Notes under the pieces: model-generated
Told to the model about the DNA's origin: nothing
The model's input: only the letters and a program-made list of their open reading frames with translations
Database searches by the model: none
From: Triops longicaudatus
Lineage: Eukaryota; Arthropoda; Branchiopoda; Notostraca; Triopsidae
Length of the DNA stretch: 64,000 bases
Direction of reading: 5' to 3'
Assembly (NCBI GenBank): GCA_022885665.1
Contig: JAGQDJ010000064.1
Span: 186,001-250,000 of the forward strand
Shown: positions 13,031 to 25,354 of the stretch, piece by piece
Layout: every line of letters starts with the position of its first letter
How positions within the stretch are numbered: the first letter of the stretch is position 1
Made by a program: the position numbers and the translations under genes

Positions 13031-14162
13031 TTTGTCAAATTTGCCGCGGAATGTAAATGAAGTTAAATTGCTGTTGTTTCAAAGCTTTACTGCATAAAAA
13101 TTAAATTACTTTAACCTTCCAAAAATTGCTTCGATGACTTTTTGTGTTAGCTCGACTATAAACATATTTTCAAATTTTGGTTATTAATGTCTAACCTGTT
13201 CGACTTTTATGTTTTTAAGAAAATATGCGCAGAAACAAATCTTTGCACGATCGTTAACAAAAGCATTCAAAATCGGTGCGTGAAAAAGACACTCTACCGT
13301 ACTTCAGATAATTAGAAAGGAGGTACATTTGCTGTTATGTGTGAAAATTTAATAAGGAATTCGCGCCCTCAGAAATGCCAACAAAGCTGCAGTTTTCTCC
13401 AACCAAACAAAACATTGTTTCCCTCCTTTTCCATAAGGTTTACTAACAATATGCTGCAACACTTGCCATCGTTTTATGCGCGTATGTGAGCTTTCATTAG
13501 GGTATATTAATTAATCATTAGAGTACATCAACGAACCATTTGGGGAGCATCATAGCTAGGGGACCGAAATGGGAACAATGGCTCTCGCATGAGAGTCAGC
13601 TAATATTACTTAACGCTAGCTACTTTCGAATTTATAAGCTAGGGAAACGCTATTCCAGACCCTCAAAGACAAATTGAGCTTATTTGATTATTGATTTACA
13701 TAGCTACATGCGTTATTACAAGCCTATTTCAGCTCCATAGCTTACAAACTAATTAGGGCTGAATTACAAGGCTGTCCTGAAATAAAACCATTTTAAACTG
13801 TCAATGTACTTGCATTTATAGTTCACTGTCTTTATGTTATTTGTGAGACAGCTTTATTATGTCATAATAATTCGCAGTCATTAAATTCTAGTTTTATTGA
13901 TGTTTGTTTGTTTAGTTATGTTTCACTTTCATTTTGCCTTCGTTATTCGTCTAGACCGTGGAAATACTGGGACCCTTCCAATGAAACCAGGACACAGATT
14001 ATTATTCGAACAGAAAGTAAGAATTTAAATCAGAAAAAAATAAATTGTTCAATAGAAGATTAAAATGCTAGGGTACCAGTGATATCATTCAAGTTCCGCT
14101 GAGAAAAAAAAAGAATGGAATACAGAAATAAGAAATAAAAATTTTTTTACTGAGCTATTTTT

Positions 14163-14197
14163 ACATGTTACTGAGCTATTTTCGCTCAGTAACATGT
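14163..14197. repeat. Perfect inverted repeat, 14-bp arms, with nested direct repeat
   Basis: The arms acatgttactgagc (14163-14176) and its exact reverse complement (14184-14197) flank a 7-base loop. The core tactgagctattt also occurs as a direct repeat just upstream (about 14148-14161). The unit is therefore duplicated once directly and once inverted, suggesting a local rearrangement or a decayed transposon end. Confidence 0.7.
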
Positions 14198-17100
14198 TCA
14201 TAAGATATCTAAATCATAAAAAGAGCCTGTTAAGGGCCATTTTCTAAGATACGTTATGGGGCGAAACTAGCAATGTAATCCATGGTGCTTCTCTCCGTAA
14301 CAAGTGTTCCAATGACTACGGAAACGCGGCCTTACTCGCCCCTAGAAGTGTTTATATGCTGAGACCTTTAAAAATCGGCAATATTTTAAGCTAAATTTAA
14401 CGTTAGACAAAGGAGTCTTTCACACGCCATAAATGGGCCCCGTCATTCCTATATACTAATTATTTTTTTTCTTTAATTTAGAATGAAGATCCCGGTATTG
14501 CAACATGTGCCATGCTAGCAAATGCGATTCCGCATTATATTTGCCTTTAGTAAAACACTAGTGTGAAACAAAACGAGAAAATTAGGTTTCAAGATTTTGT
14601 CAACATTAAAATAAACGCCAAGATGGTGAAATCTGTGACCCTTAGCATGACGCGTGCGAAGTTTAACGCGATTGGTTGCAGTGAAACAAATAAGCACGTG
14701 TGAGAGAAAACAAATTATAACACAGCATAAAGAATGTGAATGTGCCCGCATAAAGAGGCTACTGTGCAAATATGTTCTTGTTTGACTCCATACCGACTTT
14801 ATGTGTACTCAGGTGTGAGCCTTGAAAAAACTGACCGTGAGGACAAATGCTCGTTTGATCATCTGAGAAAGAGAACAAACAAACCAAAAAATTCTTAACA
14901 TACATGAAATTTTTCAATTTGCCATAATTTTAACATGCGCAAGGAGTCTTTGCAAAGCAAGAATGGCAGCTTAAAAAACGATATAACGTCGAGATAACGT
15001 ACAAAACAGCCGTGGAAATACTTTTCGGCGAACAGGAGTCACAACGAAAAGAGGTACGAAAAATGACAGATAGAGATGAACAAACTCAAATTGAAAAGAA
15101 TGTAAAACTGCCACTGATTGCGTTAACATTCATGAGTTCAAGTAGTTAAAGGAAACTGGCACTAAAACGCAATTCCACGGAGGTGGCGCAAATGCGCGTT
15201 GAATAAAAACAAAGAAAATTGAGGAAGGGGAGATATTTCAAAACATACTGTTTTACCAATACAACCTAGCCTATCGTTCAGTGGCCTGCGACAAGCTGGA
15301 GAAAACGCTTTTCTTTTTACTGAACTACGAAGAAGGCCAATATAGTGGGCGGGGTTTCCAATACACCGAGCATAAAGTACGTCGTGGAACGTGGTATATT
15401 CGAAAATGAATACAAGAATGGTCCAGAGCTGGAAACGACGTCAATGGTTCTTAAGAGGGAATAAAGGGGGAGGTTAGCGGCTCTTAATCCAATATTCACG
15501 AGCACCTTTTATTCCTATGTCGATACACACCCCTCCTCCCGCTTCACCCTTTCCACCCACCCTTCAGCTTGTTATTTATCACAAGCCAAGAGCATAAAGA
15601 ACTATAATGTTACTTGTAATAGCTCCGGGCAAGCGCTAGGAAGTAACGAATAAGTATTTCATGTGTTTCTTACCCACTTCAGACCTTACAGAAAAAGTGG
15701 TACAGAAAAGCCAAATCACAAAAAACGCTTGATATTAATCACACAAAACTGTCAATATCTAAGCTCCACCCCTTAACCCTTTCTTCCTAACGAACTTTTT
15801 ACAACCTCCCTTTTCTGTGCGTTGAAAATACAATAACTCGTCCAACAAGGTTTATGAAACAATGCAATCTCCTAGATATAGATAAAAAACGCATTTTATT
15901 ATTTGTTTGTGCCAGCAGTAGCACACAGAAAACATCCAAAATGTTATTCAATGTAATTTTAGTTTTCGAAAATGTTTATGAGTAGAGTTAAAGCACGCAA
16001 GAGTTAGTTGCATTAAGAAAATCAAGTTGTAAAAAATCTATAACTTATATTTTTTTAAAAAAATCATCACACTGATAAGTTTTTACGACGAAAGGAACCG
16101 TTTCTGCTATATTGCTTCGCGTATCGTGGACTACCGCTCAAGGAAAAGTTATGGTCGTAAACACGACAATAATAACTCACAACGAGGCCTTAACAGGTTG
16201 CCTTTGAACGACTCGGACACAAAACGTGCACTAACCTTATACCTGTACTGTTCCTAAACACGTTTGTATCAGACTCAACAATACTGTAATGGTACGTATT
16301 ACGGTATTTTTACGGCACTGGGGAATATCGGCTTTACGAAAGGGTGAAGGTGGGACAACTTGTGGGGGGGGGGGGTGCAATACTAACTTCCATGTTTCCA
16401 ACATGGAGCCAACTCTGCTGAACACTATGGCCCACCGCTCAACCTACACAGCTTTTCATGTTTCTCTTCCAAGTTTCAAAGTTGACACCAAATAATGACA
16501 CTGCTCTACGGTAACGGTTAGTTCCATGTAGCTTTTTGATTTTGCAGTCCGTTTCGGTTTAACTAACTTGCCAATAGTTGACTGATGGTAAGTTGCACCT
16601 GTGTATTTCAATCCCTAGTCAATGTCTCCAGTCTCTTCGTGGTTCATTTTTTTGCCCTTCATTTTCTCTGCATTTGTTCTGCCCTCCATGAATTTGTAGC
16701 TATTAATGACAGTTTCGAGTGTTAGACCGGTGTAACGCACTTGAACACATTCGATAATAACGCAGCAACAATGGAAGTGTGTCTAACCCTCTCCTTTTGG
16801 CAGGGGGTAGATGAAAAAGGGACTGGGGGAGAGCAGAGTACGGTTGGCTGGCTTTTGGTTTAGGGCGCATAGGCAATTATTGTTGAGTTTATTGTTGCGA
16901 ACGCGAATGAATAGGCAACGATTGAGAAGCGAGTTGGACTAAGGGTGTGAGTTAGTCGTAGCCTTCGGAAAGTTTGGTCAAGAATTAGGGGTGCACAATT
17001 TTCGTTACCCCACGCGAAGTCATCTTTTAGTGGAGTTTTTGTGATAAATTTTCTTGGTTGGTTGGCCAGCGCTTATGGGCTTTGAGCGCTTTTCCTGTTT

Positions 17101-18180
17101 GCATACGCTGACAATCATGGAAGGACTCATTTTCCATGCATGATTTCACCAACCGTCGCCGTAAGTCCGCCGCCTTCGCTTCTGCCCATAAATTTCTACA
17201 CATCTGGACAAATATTGCACACAAAAGATAATTGTGGTACAACATACGGGTAATACACGTGACGTTGAAGACGTGGCCATTAAAGGAGTAGTTTTCATTA
17301 AAGAATGCGATGAGCTTTGCCGTGTTCGAGTTTTACTCCTTTTTATTGTTAACAACATCAGCTAAACTGAATATTGCTTATTAAGCGACAGAGAGCAGTG
17401 AAACTCGCTTATTCTTAGTTCTATCAGTAGGTTATTTTTCTACATTTCAAAACTTTTGCCTTAGTATAACTTTATTTCGTAATGTCAACGTTTCACTCTG
17501 GCAGTAAATACGTCTTGAAGATAATATTACATTGCAATATTGAAATCAAAATTTATTGAAAGAAATATTCATCCATGCGAAACTAAACAAAAAAATATGG
17601 AAATATATGTTAAACGTCTAAAGAAAGAGCTATTAGTAAAACAACGGCCTTTGCAGGGAAACTGGCTTGGTAGATTTGTCAAGCTGAAGTTTTGCATAAT
17701 AGTGTGAAATTGGTTGTTTTCTAGAGCTAAGCTTCAAGTGTGCTCCTTGCATCTTATTTTATTATACAATGCAAGTAGTACGCAAAGAGAATTCCAGTTA
17801 TCGGAGATTTATTCACCATTCCGTATTGGATACGCTCACCATCACTCTCTAGCGTAAGATTATGACAATTTAAATCCATATTTTTTATGGCTTTTCCGAA
17901 AACGAAATAATTGTCGTTCAAGGATTCTACATGCAAGTCCAATTTTGGTATACGTAATTTTCATTTTAATTACTGTAATTATTTTCTTGATTACGAGTGT
18001 ATCTAACGTAGCTTCAAAAGCGTGCAAACTTAACAATTCCTTTTTACGAGTCTTGATAACCTTTTCACTGTCTTCTCCTCCTTTCTATACCCTTGTCTAC
18101 CAAATTTGCCATTTCATAGCTCAACGCTTCTAACGATCTGTTCTCAAGTCCCTTTAACAACTTCCATTTCGAGTTCGTTT

Positions 18181-19195
18181 TCGCGTCGGGACTCACGACA
18201 CCGCACCATATCGACACCCGACAAAGAAAACGAAGCGTCCTGAAAGAACCTTAATCAAGAACCTGCCGCCTGTTCCTCCATCTCCTCCCTCCTCCTCCTC
18301 CATAAAGCTCCCGCGTTTAGCTTTTCCAATTGGGTATAACGCAGCGATAAAGCCTTTAAGTTGCTCCGTAAAAGCTTTCTCAAAAAGCCCCGCCCTTTTC
18401 GCTCGCTCGCACGGATCCATAGCAAAAGCCCGTGTAACGAGCTGCGCAATCCCCACCCTCTCCTCTCTCCTACCTTAACTCACGCCCCCAACCTCCTCCT
18501 TCGCTTTACAGTAGCACAGCCACTCGTACTTCCCGAACCTTACAAACTGTTCCCTATTTTCAAACTCACAGCTTCCTTTACGGTAAATAAATCCGATCTT
18601 TGTCCTCTATTTGCTTTTGCCTTTTTCTCCCGAGAAAACCCATTTCACCAATGTTCGCAGATTTCAGGCTTCACTAGTCTCTGTTGCTTGCTTCGACGTT
18701 GCAAATGACCACTGGATCGTAGGCACAGAGCAGTTCCCAGACCCAGGGAGAGAAGAGAGAAGAGGAGGGAGGAGAAGAGGAGGACAACCAGTAGTAAAAG
18801 AGTACCCCATCGCCAGCGGCCAAGTAACACTTAATTTCCCTCCACTAGCTCCCATCACCGACCGACCATCAGCCCCTTCATCAGTCCTTGGCCTCGCGTC
18901 TAACCTTGCGCACGTAGTGTTGTACTCCAGCGGTTCCGACTTTTGGTAAATTTTCCGAAAATTGTCGGTGTCCCATTGCAGTGCAACGTCAAAGCTTCGT
19001 ACAAAATAACGAAACATTCAGTATCGAATCCTTCACAGACAAAGCTTGATTTCCAGTGATTATCAGACTACAATTATTGTTAAGAATTCCTCTCCCACGT
19101 CGATGTGAAACTGTTGAGTTCTGATCAAGATCCTTCAGAACAGTAACTACAAGTGGATTTTACGGGTACAAAGTGCATTGAGTAGTTGACAAACT
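18181..19195 (+). promoter_or_regulatory. BARHL 5' flank: promoter and 5'UTR region
   Basis: This kilobase immediately precedes the BARHL start codon and is richer in C, G and CpG than the AT-rich flank, with C/T-rich runs near 18,270-18,560. Several overlapping open frames on both strands reflect this composition rather than genes. An in-frame TGA at 19187-19189 fixes the first usable ATG at 19196. No TATA box was found close enough to set the transcription start, which probably lies somewhere in 18.6-19.1 kb. An additional noncoding 5' exon cannot be excluded. Confidence 0.45.
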
Positions 19196-20129
19196 ATGAC
19201 GGTTGATATTTCGCCAGTGCAGCTCCAGGATACAGCTCTCCGACTCAAAATGACCGTCACGGGCCGCGATACGACCGACGACGCTTTATCTACTAACAGT
19301 ACCAACAACTCCAAAATGATATCCGAAAACAATCCCAACGGAACAAACGTTCCCCCGAGTCCACTACCTTCTCCTACACCAAACAAACCGTCGTCACCGA
19401 CGCTGAGCCAGACCACAGTGCATCCGTCGGTAACTTGTAACTCGTCCCCGAATCCTCAGCCACCTCAAAGGCCCAAGTTTATGATTACAGACATTTTGAA
19501 AAGTGACTCTCATAATGGGCTGAGTAGGAAAATCCCAGAGGGTGATCGACAGTTTTCCTCCCCGCCTGGTCCCACAAGGACGGTCAGTAGTGACAACGCT
19601 TCTCCTCCTTCGAATCCTTTCTACAATTACAGCAGTTACGCGTTACATCATCAATACAGTGCCGCAGCAGCCGCGGCTGTTCTGCAGTATTCTCAGCATC
19701 ATCCGGGATTTTCTTCACATCCGGCCAGTACTTCACCCCACACTCCGCCCCCCGGTCTTCACCCTCATGGATTACCTCCCTTGCCTCCGCATTTAACCAC
19801 GCCGTTACATTTGTTGATGTCCTCGCCACCTTTGCATCCTGTCAACAACGGTAATCATCCTCATACGGTTCATCATCATCATCATCCGCTTCTTCCGGGA
19901 GGAGGGAGTGGCAGTGGTAGTAGCGCCGGATCTTGTGCGACGCCCAATTCCATCGATTCTTCGCCCAGAGATCTCTCGCTCCGTGGCGGAGTCAACGACG
20001 CCTCGCTCTGCCACAAAAGCGGCAGCAGCGACGTCTTGGACGTCCTTGACGCCTGCGAAGAAGATGATGCCGTGTCCAACTCGGACCATGACGAGAAAAA
20101 CGATCTCAGCGACTCTGAATCCGTTATCT
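19196..20129 (+). CDS. BARHL exon 1 (coding part)
   Basis: Encodes residues 1-311 plus the first base of codon 312. The ATG is preceded by an in-frame TGA at 19187 and has A at -3. The exon carries the FIL/eh1 motif (FMITDIL, 95-101), poly-Ala (156-161), poly-His (226-230), a Gly-Ser run (235-243), an SPRDLSL segment (256-262) and an acidic Asp/Glu/Ser-rich segment (279-309). The donor is ATCT/GTAAGT at 20129/20130. The frame stays open to 20236 by read-through, but the strong donor and the phase match with exon 2 make that extension intronic. Only one clear FIL motif was seen, whereas vertebrate BARHL proteins are described with two. Confidence 0.93.
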
Positions 20130-23100
20130 GTAAGTTGCAATCCTACCATTTTTGCGTTACTTTGTCAGCAGGTATTTGTTCGTACTGCAATCGTTCAGTA
20201 CTTCTACCGTTTATTGGTGTTTCTGTAATTTTGTAAAAATGAACGGTAATTTTTTTACATGTAGCTCGTAACTTCCAAAACTACGAAGGGCAGTTACTTG
20301 CTATATTATAAATAGGGATTGTTATTGCACTTAGTGTAGTACTACCTCTGTATTACCTCGATTTGTGTTCGATGTTTCGAGAGTAAACGAGCCTTTTTGC
20401 TGTTCCTATAAACATACATTCTCTCAATTACGAAGTTTTCGTTAACTATAGAGGTTTCGTTAAATTCCATTTTTCAGTTCGCGCACTTAACAAGCTACGC
20501 ATGAAACTCTCATGTTCAACTTATGACACATAAGGGTCGCAACTTGTCTCGAAGTCGAAAACCAGGAAGAGGCAAACAAAAACAACAATCACTTAGGTCC
20601 TTGTTATATCGTTCAGCATCTAATCGTTCGCCGATCAAAAGGCGTAGTAATCCTGCACGATTAGAGGAAAACGCTTTTTTTTTCCTTTTCCTATCCGAAA
20701 AATCCTTATTTTTCGTGAAAGGTAGCCATGAAATGCCACGAGTCTTGATTGCTATGCAAAAATGATCAAGTTCTCCAGTCATGCCATGCGAATCGTATCT
20801 TTTGTCACCCAATTTCTCCCAGCATACGAATTACTGTCTCATTTCTTTCTTTTCTTTCCCGTTTAAACCCTTCTTCCCCATCACGTCAAGTTAAACTTTG
20901 CAAAAGACAAGCGAAGACCGGTCTTCACAAAAAGATTGGATTTTGACCATAAAAGAAAAGTTCACCCTGAAGTGGCAGTCAAAGGAACTTGGAATTCATG
21001 AAATTTTCCAATAATGCTTTGCTTGGTAATGTGGGGTTCATTTAAAAGAAATATGGCGTGCAATACATTGCAAAGCAAAACTCCACAGCACCCTAGAAGT
21101 TTCGTTGCATTACCAAGAAAACGAGAAAGAACTATGCACAGACGGACAGCCGAACTTTCAACTGAATATTCATTGAATTTGTCTTCAAGCCTTGCAGTAA
21201 TTCTATCAAGCGTGCACAAATTTGCGAATTCCGGTAAATTACTATGAGTCAGAACAGAACCAAAAAGCAATTGAACAAGTTTACGAGTAATGGACGCTTA
21301 GGTCCTGCTACTTAGCGAAGCAATTCTCCTGTAACTCTCAAAAGTCCGCACCATTGTCATGATCAGAGTTCTTGACGTTAATGAGATTTTAGGTTAGTTA
21401 ATTTTTTAGAAATAAAACTAAACGAATGGGAAAAGGGATTTTCAAGATTTGTGAATGAAAAATTGGTTCCGATAATGTCCTCCTTTACCTTGAGCCCCTC
21501 CGTGTTCGCCCCACCCCCTGCTCACTATTTTCTACCCTTTTTGGGTTGTTTATAAACGTCCAGTCTCCCTAAACAGATCCTTGCCAAGGACTTCCCCAGA
21601 CTTTTTCCACTTTCCGAAGCGGCACACTTTTAGGTCAGCTTGAGGGACGAAAGATTAATTTAGAGAAAAAAAATCGTTCTTCTAGACCCTGGTTTCAAAA
21701 ACTTGCTGAATGAAACCGAAGACTTTGCGTCCTCGGTAAATGTAGTGAGGTTTTGTCTTCCATTTCTCTATTTGCTAATGAACTTCTTTTACCTGAGGGT
21801 TTCGGAAAAAGGGGGAAAGAAAGAAATTAGAACAATAAAGTATATGCTCAAAGAAACCTATTTTTAGGCTCGAAGTGAAGATTAATGAAGTTTCAAGAAC
21901 TAGAGACAACTAGGCAGTTTACAGCCTTAGCAATACGCGGTTAAGGGAATTTGTGAAAAATTACCGTATACTGGACGCTTTTATGAGCGGAAATGGGATG
22001 TATTACCAAAGTGTCACGAAACGAGAGCAGTTAAAGCGGGAAAAGATTTGTAGGAATATGAAACCTTTTGAAGGAGCTTTAAACACTTGCTGCCATTCTA
22101 GTGCTTCAAACGCGAGCGGATATTTTTTCTTAGTGGGAGGAGGAAAACCAACGAGAATAAAAGGATTGGTAAACTGGAACATAAGAATTTGTATAAGTTT
22201 TCTGTTTGTAGCTTTTCCTCTTTCCTCCTTGTGTCGTTGAAACCGTTATGTGATTACGGGCTAACGAGATTGTCCAGCAGCTATCGCGCGTAACTTGACA
22301 GCGTTTGGAAATGTATTAGGGCACTCGTAAAACTTCTTAAGACTTTCGTGTCTCCAAATAACAGAATCTCATTCGCCCATTTCTTTGTGTAATACTCATG
22401 TACGAATAAGGACTTCTTGTTAAGCTCTTTTGCCCTGTTAGGGAAGTTTAGGTGGGCATAGGGGTTCGATAAATAACATTGGGATTTGGTAAAATGACAC
22501 TGAATTCGATTCTCCATGTATTTATCAGTGTATTGAAGTCAGTTAACTTCGATTTCGAATCTAGACCGCGTTACCTTTGTAGGGTAAAAACAAGGCAGGT
22601 AGCTTTGTCTGCATTACAATCCTAACTTTCCAGTTTCCCTCACATACTTTGTAATTTAAGTTAGAATAAATAAACGAACGTAATAAAGCAAGAGGAGAAT
22701 TTCAGAGTTGATTATTTTTAAAAAATGTAATTTTCGAAGAAAAGAAAGGCGTAAAAATATATGTAACCGTAAAAAAAAAGATACTTCTAAGAATAAAAAA
22801 AAGAAGCAAAGCTTCTATTTTAGCTTTCCTCCATATTTTTGGAAAACTACACAAAAGCAAAGGAACTAAGAGTACCCATTAGGAAAAGTGGGACAATTTA
22901 CAAAGGTTTTGTTGGTTGTCTCACACTGAACCATTAAACGATTTCAAATTAGACAACGCCAAGCTTTCGGCTTATTCTTAGCTTCTTATTCTGACCCTTT
23001 TCTTCCCTCCTCTTATTCCGACTGTGAATTTTGCCTAAAGCGTTCATTTTTTTCCTTCGTTACACTAGTTTAGCATCGTGTATCGTTTCTCTGTTCTTTG

Positions 23101-25354
23101 GACCGCAAAAAAAAGAAAAAAATAACAGCTACAAATGTTAATTTTCTTCGTCTTTTCTTTAATTTTCTGCCACAAAAGCTTGGAAACTTCCTAACTTGTT
23201 TTACTTCTCTTTTCACAATTAGGGTTATTAACATAAATGGTAACTACGAAGTAATTTTTGCTAACGGCTAACCAAGTCAACAAGATTGGAGTTCTTTTTT
23301 TATTTTTATTTATTTTTGTGTGGAGAAGAGATAAGTTCACTCGCAATTTTCTCGCGAGCTAAATTACCTGATTTTTTTACCATTTACAGCACATTTTATA
23401 AGGATTATTATCCTTCTGTGACTATCTGCTCCTCGCTCTCTCGTTAAGTTGTCGCAAAGCATTCTGTTTCTCCCCAAAGTAAAAAGGTTTGTAAAGAACT
23501 CGCTGGCGGCGTGCTTGAAGACGCAAGTCAAGACAATTTGTCACGCTATCGCGAACTTTGTTGCACCTTTCTTGCTCGTTCCAGAAGATGTAGATTATCT
23601 CCTCGTTCCAGAATGACGTTCTGGATGCCAACGTTTCACTTTCTTACATTTTCTGAAGGTGAAGAAGGACAAAAATGATCCCAGAGACAATAAAACTTTA
23701 ATGGTCATAATTACGCAGATTTAAAAAAAAATTTAAAGTGCAAGAAAGGAGTACCGTGCATCAACAGAAACATGATGTAATTACGAGTAACAAGCACGTT
23801 GCAGTCAAGTACTAATGACTTAGGATATTAGGAACTAAGTACTGTAATGCTGGTGATGGATGGAATGTAAGGCACTAAGACTGACTCTTGTTTTTTATTT
23901 ATTTTAATAGCGAAAGGAGGCGAAGACCGGAGTGGAACAGATTCCCGTAATACAAACGAATTATCCGACAAATCACTATCGAAAAAAGCCAGGAAAGCGA
24001 GAACAGCTTTCACGGATCATCAACTCCAGACCTTGGAAAAGTCCTTTGAGCGGCAAAAATACCTCAGCGTCCAAGACCGGCTAGAATTAGCGGCCAAACT
24101 CGGACTAACAGACACCCAAGTGAAAACTTGGTACCAAAACAGACGGTAAGTGATCTCATTGACTTTCCTTCCTAACTCACGGGTATCAAAGGATGCCAAA
24201 CGTCTTTTCTTTATATTTTTTCATTCGTCTAACCTTCAAAACTTTATGATATTTTCATAACCTAAACAAAACTCAAAGCTTGTTCTCCTCTCCCACGTTC
24301 GTGTAACTTAGAATAACCGAAAGCTGCCGAACCAAAGTTTTTTGTGCAGCTCAATAACAACCTGTTCAACTTCTCTTACAATAATAACCCTAATTTCTCA
24401 GAAGTACGACGAAAAAATAAAAACTTAACCAGACTAACTATAACCATCACATAAAGCTCACCGACGCCGCCGAGCGTGACACAGGTGTTTCGCGCATGGG
24501 GTATTAGTCTAATTTCTTTCCTTTTTCTACACCCTACCCCACTTCCCTCTTTCATCCTGTACACTTCAATAGAACTTAACATACCCTCCTATAAGAAAAG
24601 CAAAATAAAAATAGTGCCAGAGCGTATGCATGGATGCATCTACTTGTGTATCTTTCCTTTATGAAACACAGTTACTGTTTCCATTTTAATCTCTCGCCAT
24701 TTCTCTTTTTAGGTCTCAAGTTTATTTGTTCATTTCCATTCTATCAATTCTGATGCTTTCGTTACATTATAAAACGAAGTGTAATTAATAAGTGCATTAC
24801 TTGCGTGTATTTACACGTCTTTACTCAATTCGATTTATTTTTTCTTATCTAACAGAACAAAGTGGAAGCGCCAAACAGCCGTGGGTTTGGAACTTTTGGC
24901 TGAAGCAGGGAACTACGCCAGTCTGCAGCGCATGTATGGCCCTGCCGCGGCCGCGGCTACTGCGCATCATCCCTATGCTGCCGCTGCTGCTTGGCCTTAC
25001 CCGGGCGCTGGGCCGGGAAGCTTGATTGGCGTGGCAGGGAACGCTGCCGCTGCTGCGGCTAGCGTTGGCTCGAACATGGCCGCTGCCGCGTCCATGGACT
25101 TGTATTACCGTCAGGCTGCCGTCCAAGCTGCGTTACAGAAACCGCTCCCCTACCGTATGTACCCGTCAGCAGCTGCCGCCGCGGCCGCATTAGGTTTTGC
25201 CGCAGCCGCGGCCGGTCATTCCAACAATTCTCCCGCTACTTCAGCCACGCCTTTTGCCAACTTAGGCTCCGCCTCTTCGGCTTCCGCCGGGTTGAGCTCC
25301 TTAGCGGCCTCTGCTAGCCTGTCATCGTACTATAACCGTTCCGAAGGCTCTTAA
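19196..25354 (+). CDS. BarH-like homeobox transcription factor (three exons, 555 residues)
   Basis: The CDS joins 19196-20129, 23911-24145 and 24856-25354 (1668 nt with stop). Both introns have GTAAGT-type donors and AG acceptors, with consistent phases 1 and 2. The protein is a nuclear DNA-binding regulator. In studied animals BARHL proteins specify subsets of neurons and sensory cells and mainly repress transcription. Domains in order: Ser/Thr/Asn/Pro-rich N-terminus; FIL/eh1 motif FMITDIL at 95-101 (Groucho/TLE docking in this family); Ala, His and Pro/Gly-Ser runs at 156-161, 226-230 and 235-245; an acidic stretch at about 279-309; homeodomain at 338-397; the BARHL-typical extension AVGLELLAEAGNY directly after it; and an Ala-rich tail to residue 555. 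W385, N388 and R390 are the invariant third-helix residues. The family assignment is firm. BARHL1 and BARHL2 are vertebrate duplicates, so the neutral symbol is used. Confidence 0.95.
20130..23910 (+). other. BARHL intron 1 (3.78 kb)
   Basis: Begins GTAAGT and ends TTTATTTTAATAG. No additional exon, RNA gene or transposon was recognised. Open frames of up to about 100 codons occur on both strands without family resemblance. The 3' third is A/T-homopolymer-rich. Developmental homeobox introns often carry enhancers, but no specific element stands out. Confidence 0.8.
23911..24145 (+). CDS. BARHL exon 2 (most of the homeodomain)
   Basis: 235 bp, phase 1 in and phase 2 out. It completes codon 312 (Ser) and encodes a hydrophilic linker and homeodomain residues 1-52, from A338 through helix 1, helix 2 (YLSVQDRLELAAKLGL) and into helix 3 (TDTQVKTWYQNR). 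R342 is homeodomain residue 5, F345 residue 8, L353 residue 16, F357 residue 20, W385 residue 48 and N388 residue 51. The donor is CG/GTAAGT, splitting the codon for homeodomain residue 53. The Thr at homeodomain position 47 (T384) is a BARHL hallmark. Confidence 0.95.
24146..24855 (+). other. BARHL intron 2 (710 bp), inside the homeobox
   Basis: Begins GTAAGT and ends TTATCTAACAG. It interrupts the codon for homeodomain residue 53 (phase 2). AT-rich and without recognisable elements. The position is useful as a gene-structure character for comparing Bar-class genes across animals. Confidence 0.9.
24856..25354 (+). CDS. BARHL exon 3 (homeodomain end and Ala-rich tail)
   Basis: Completes codon 390 (Arg) and encodes TKWKRQT, the last seven homeodomain residues, then the BARHL signature AVGLELLAEAGNYASLQRM (398-416). 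About 139 residues dominated by Ala runs follow, with scattered Tyr, Ser and Gly, ending NRSEGS and TAA at 25352-25354. The Ala runs are encoded by mixed GCN codons (GCC, GCG, GCT, GCA), so they are selected or old rather than a fresh triplet expansion. The vertebrate BARHL tail is Pro-rich instead, so only the segment adjoining the homeodomain looks conserved. Confidence 0.94.

Larger units (their letters stand above)
10640..18180. other. Gene-free 5' flank, right part
   Basis: No recognisable coding sequence. The stretch contains two clean hairpins (13007-13030 and 14163-14197), a 12-base G run (16364-16375) and a roughly 450-base segment (13,490-13,930) with a mixed-complexity, TAAT- and ATTA-containing texture typical of animal enhancers. 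It lies 1-8 kb upstream of the BARHL start codon, so proximal enhancers of that gene are the most likely content. This is inference from position and texture. Confidence 0.5.

Noticed and set aside
18193..18949. Overlapping frames of 60-117 codons on both strands upstream of BARHL
   Set aside because: They coexist in several frames of the same GC-richer segment, lack domains and lie where the promoter and 5'UTR are expected.
19584..20228. Antisense and alternate-frame open readings over BARHL exon 1
   Set aside because: These are shadows of a GC-richer coding exon with repeated His, Ala and Ser codons.
20130..20236. Read-through of BARHL exon 1 to a stop at 20236 (346-residue protein)
   Set aside because: A consensus GTAAGT donor at 20130 joins in phase with the homeodomain exon. 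The read-through residues have no family resemblance.
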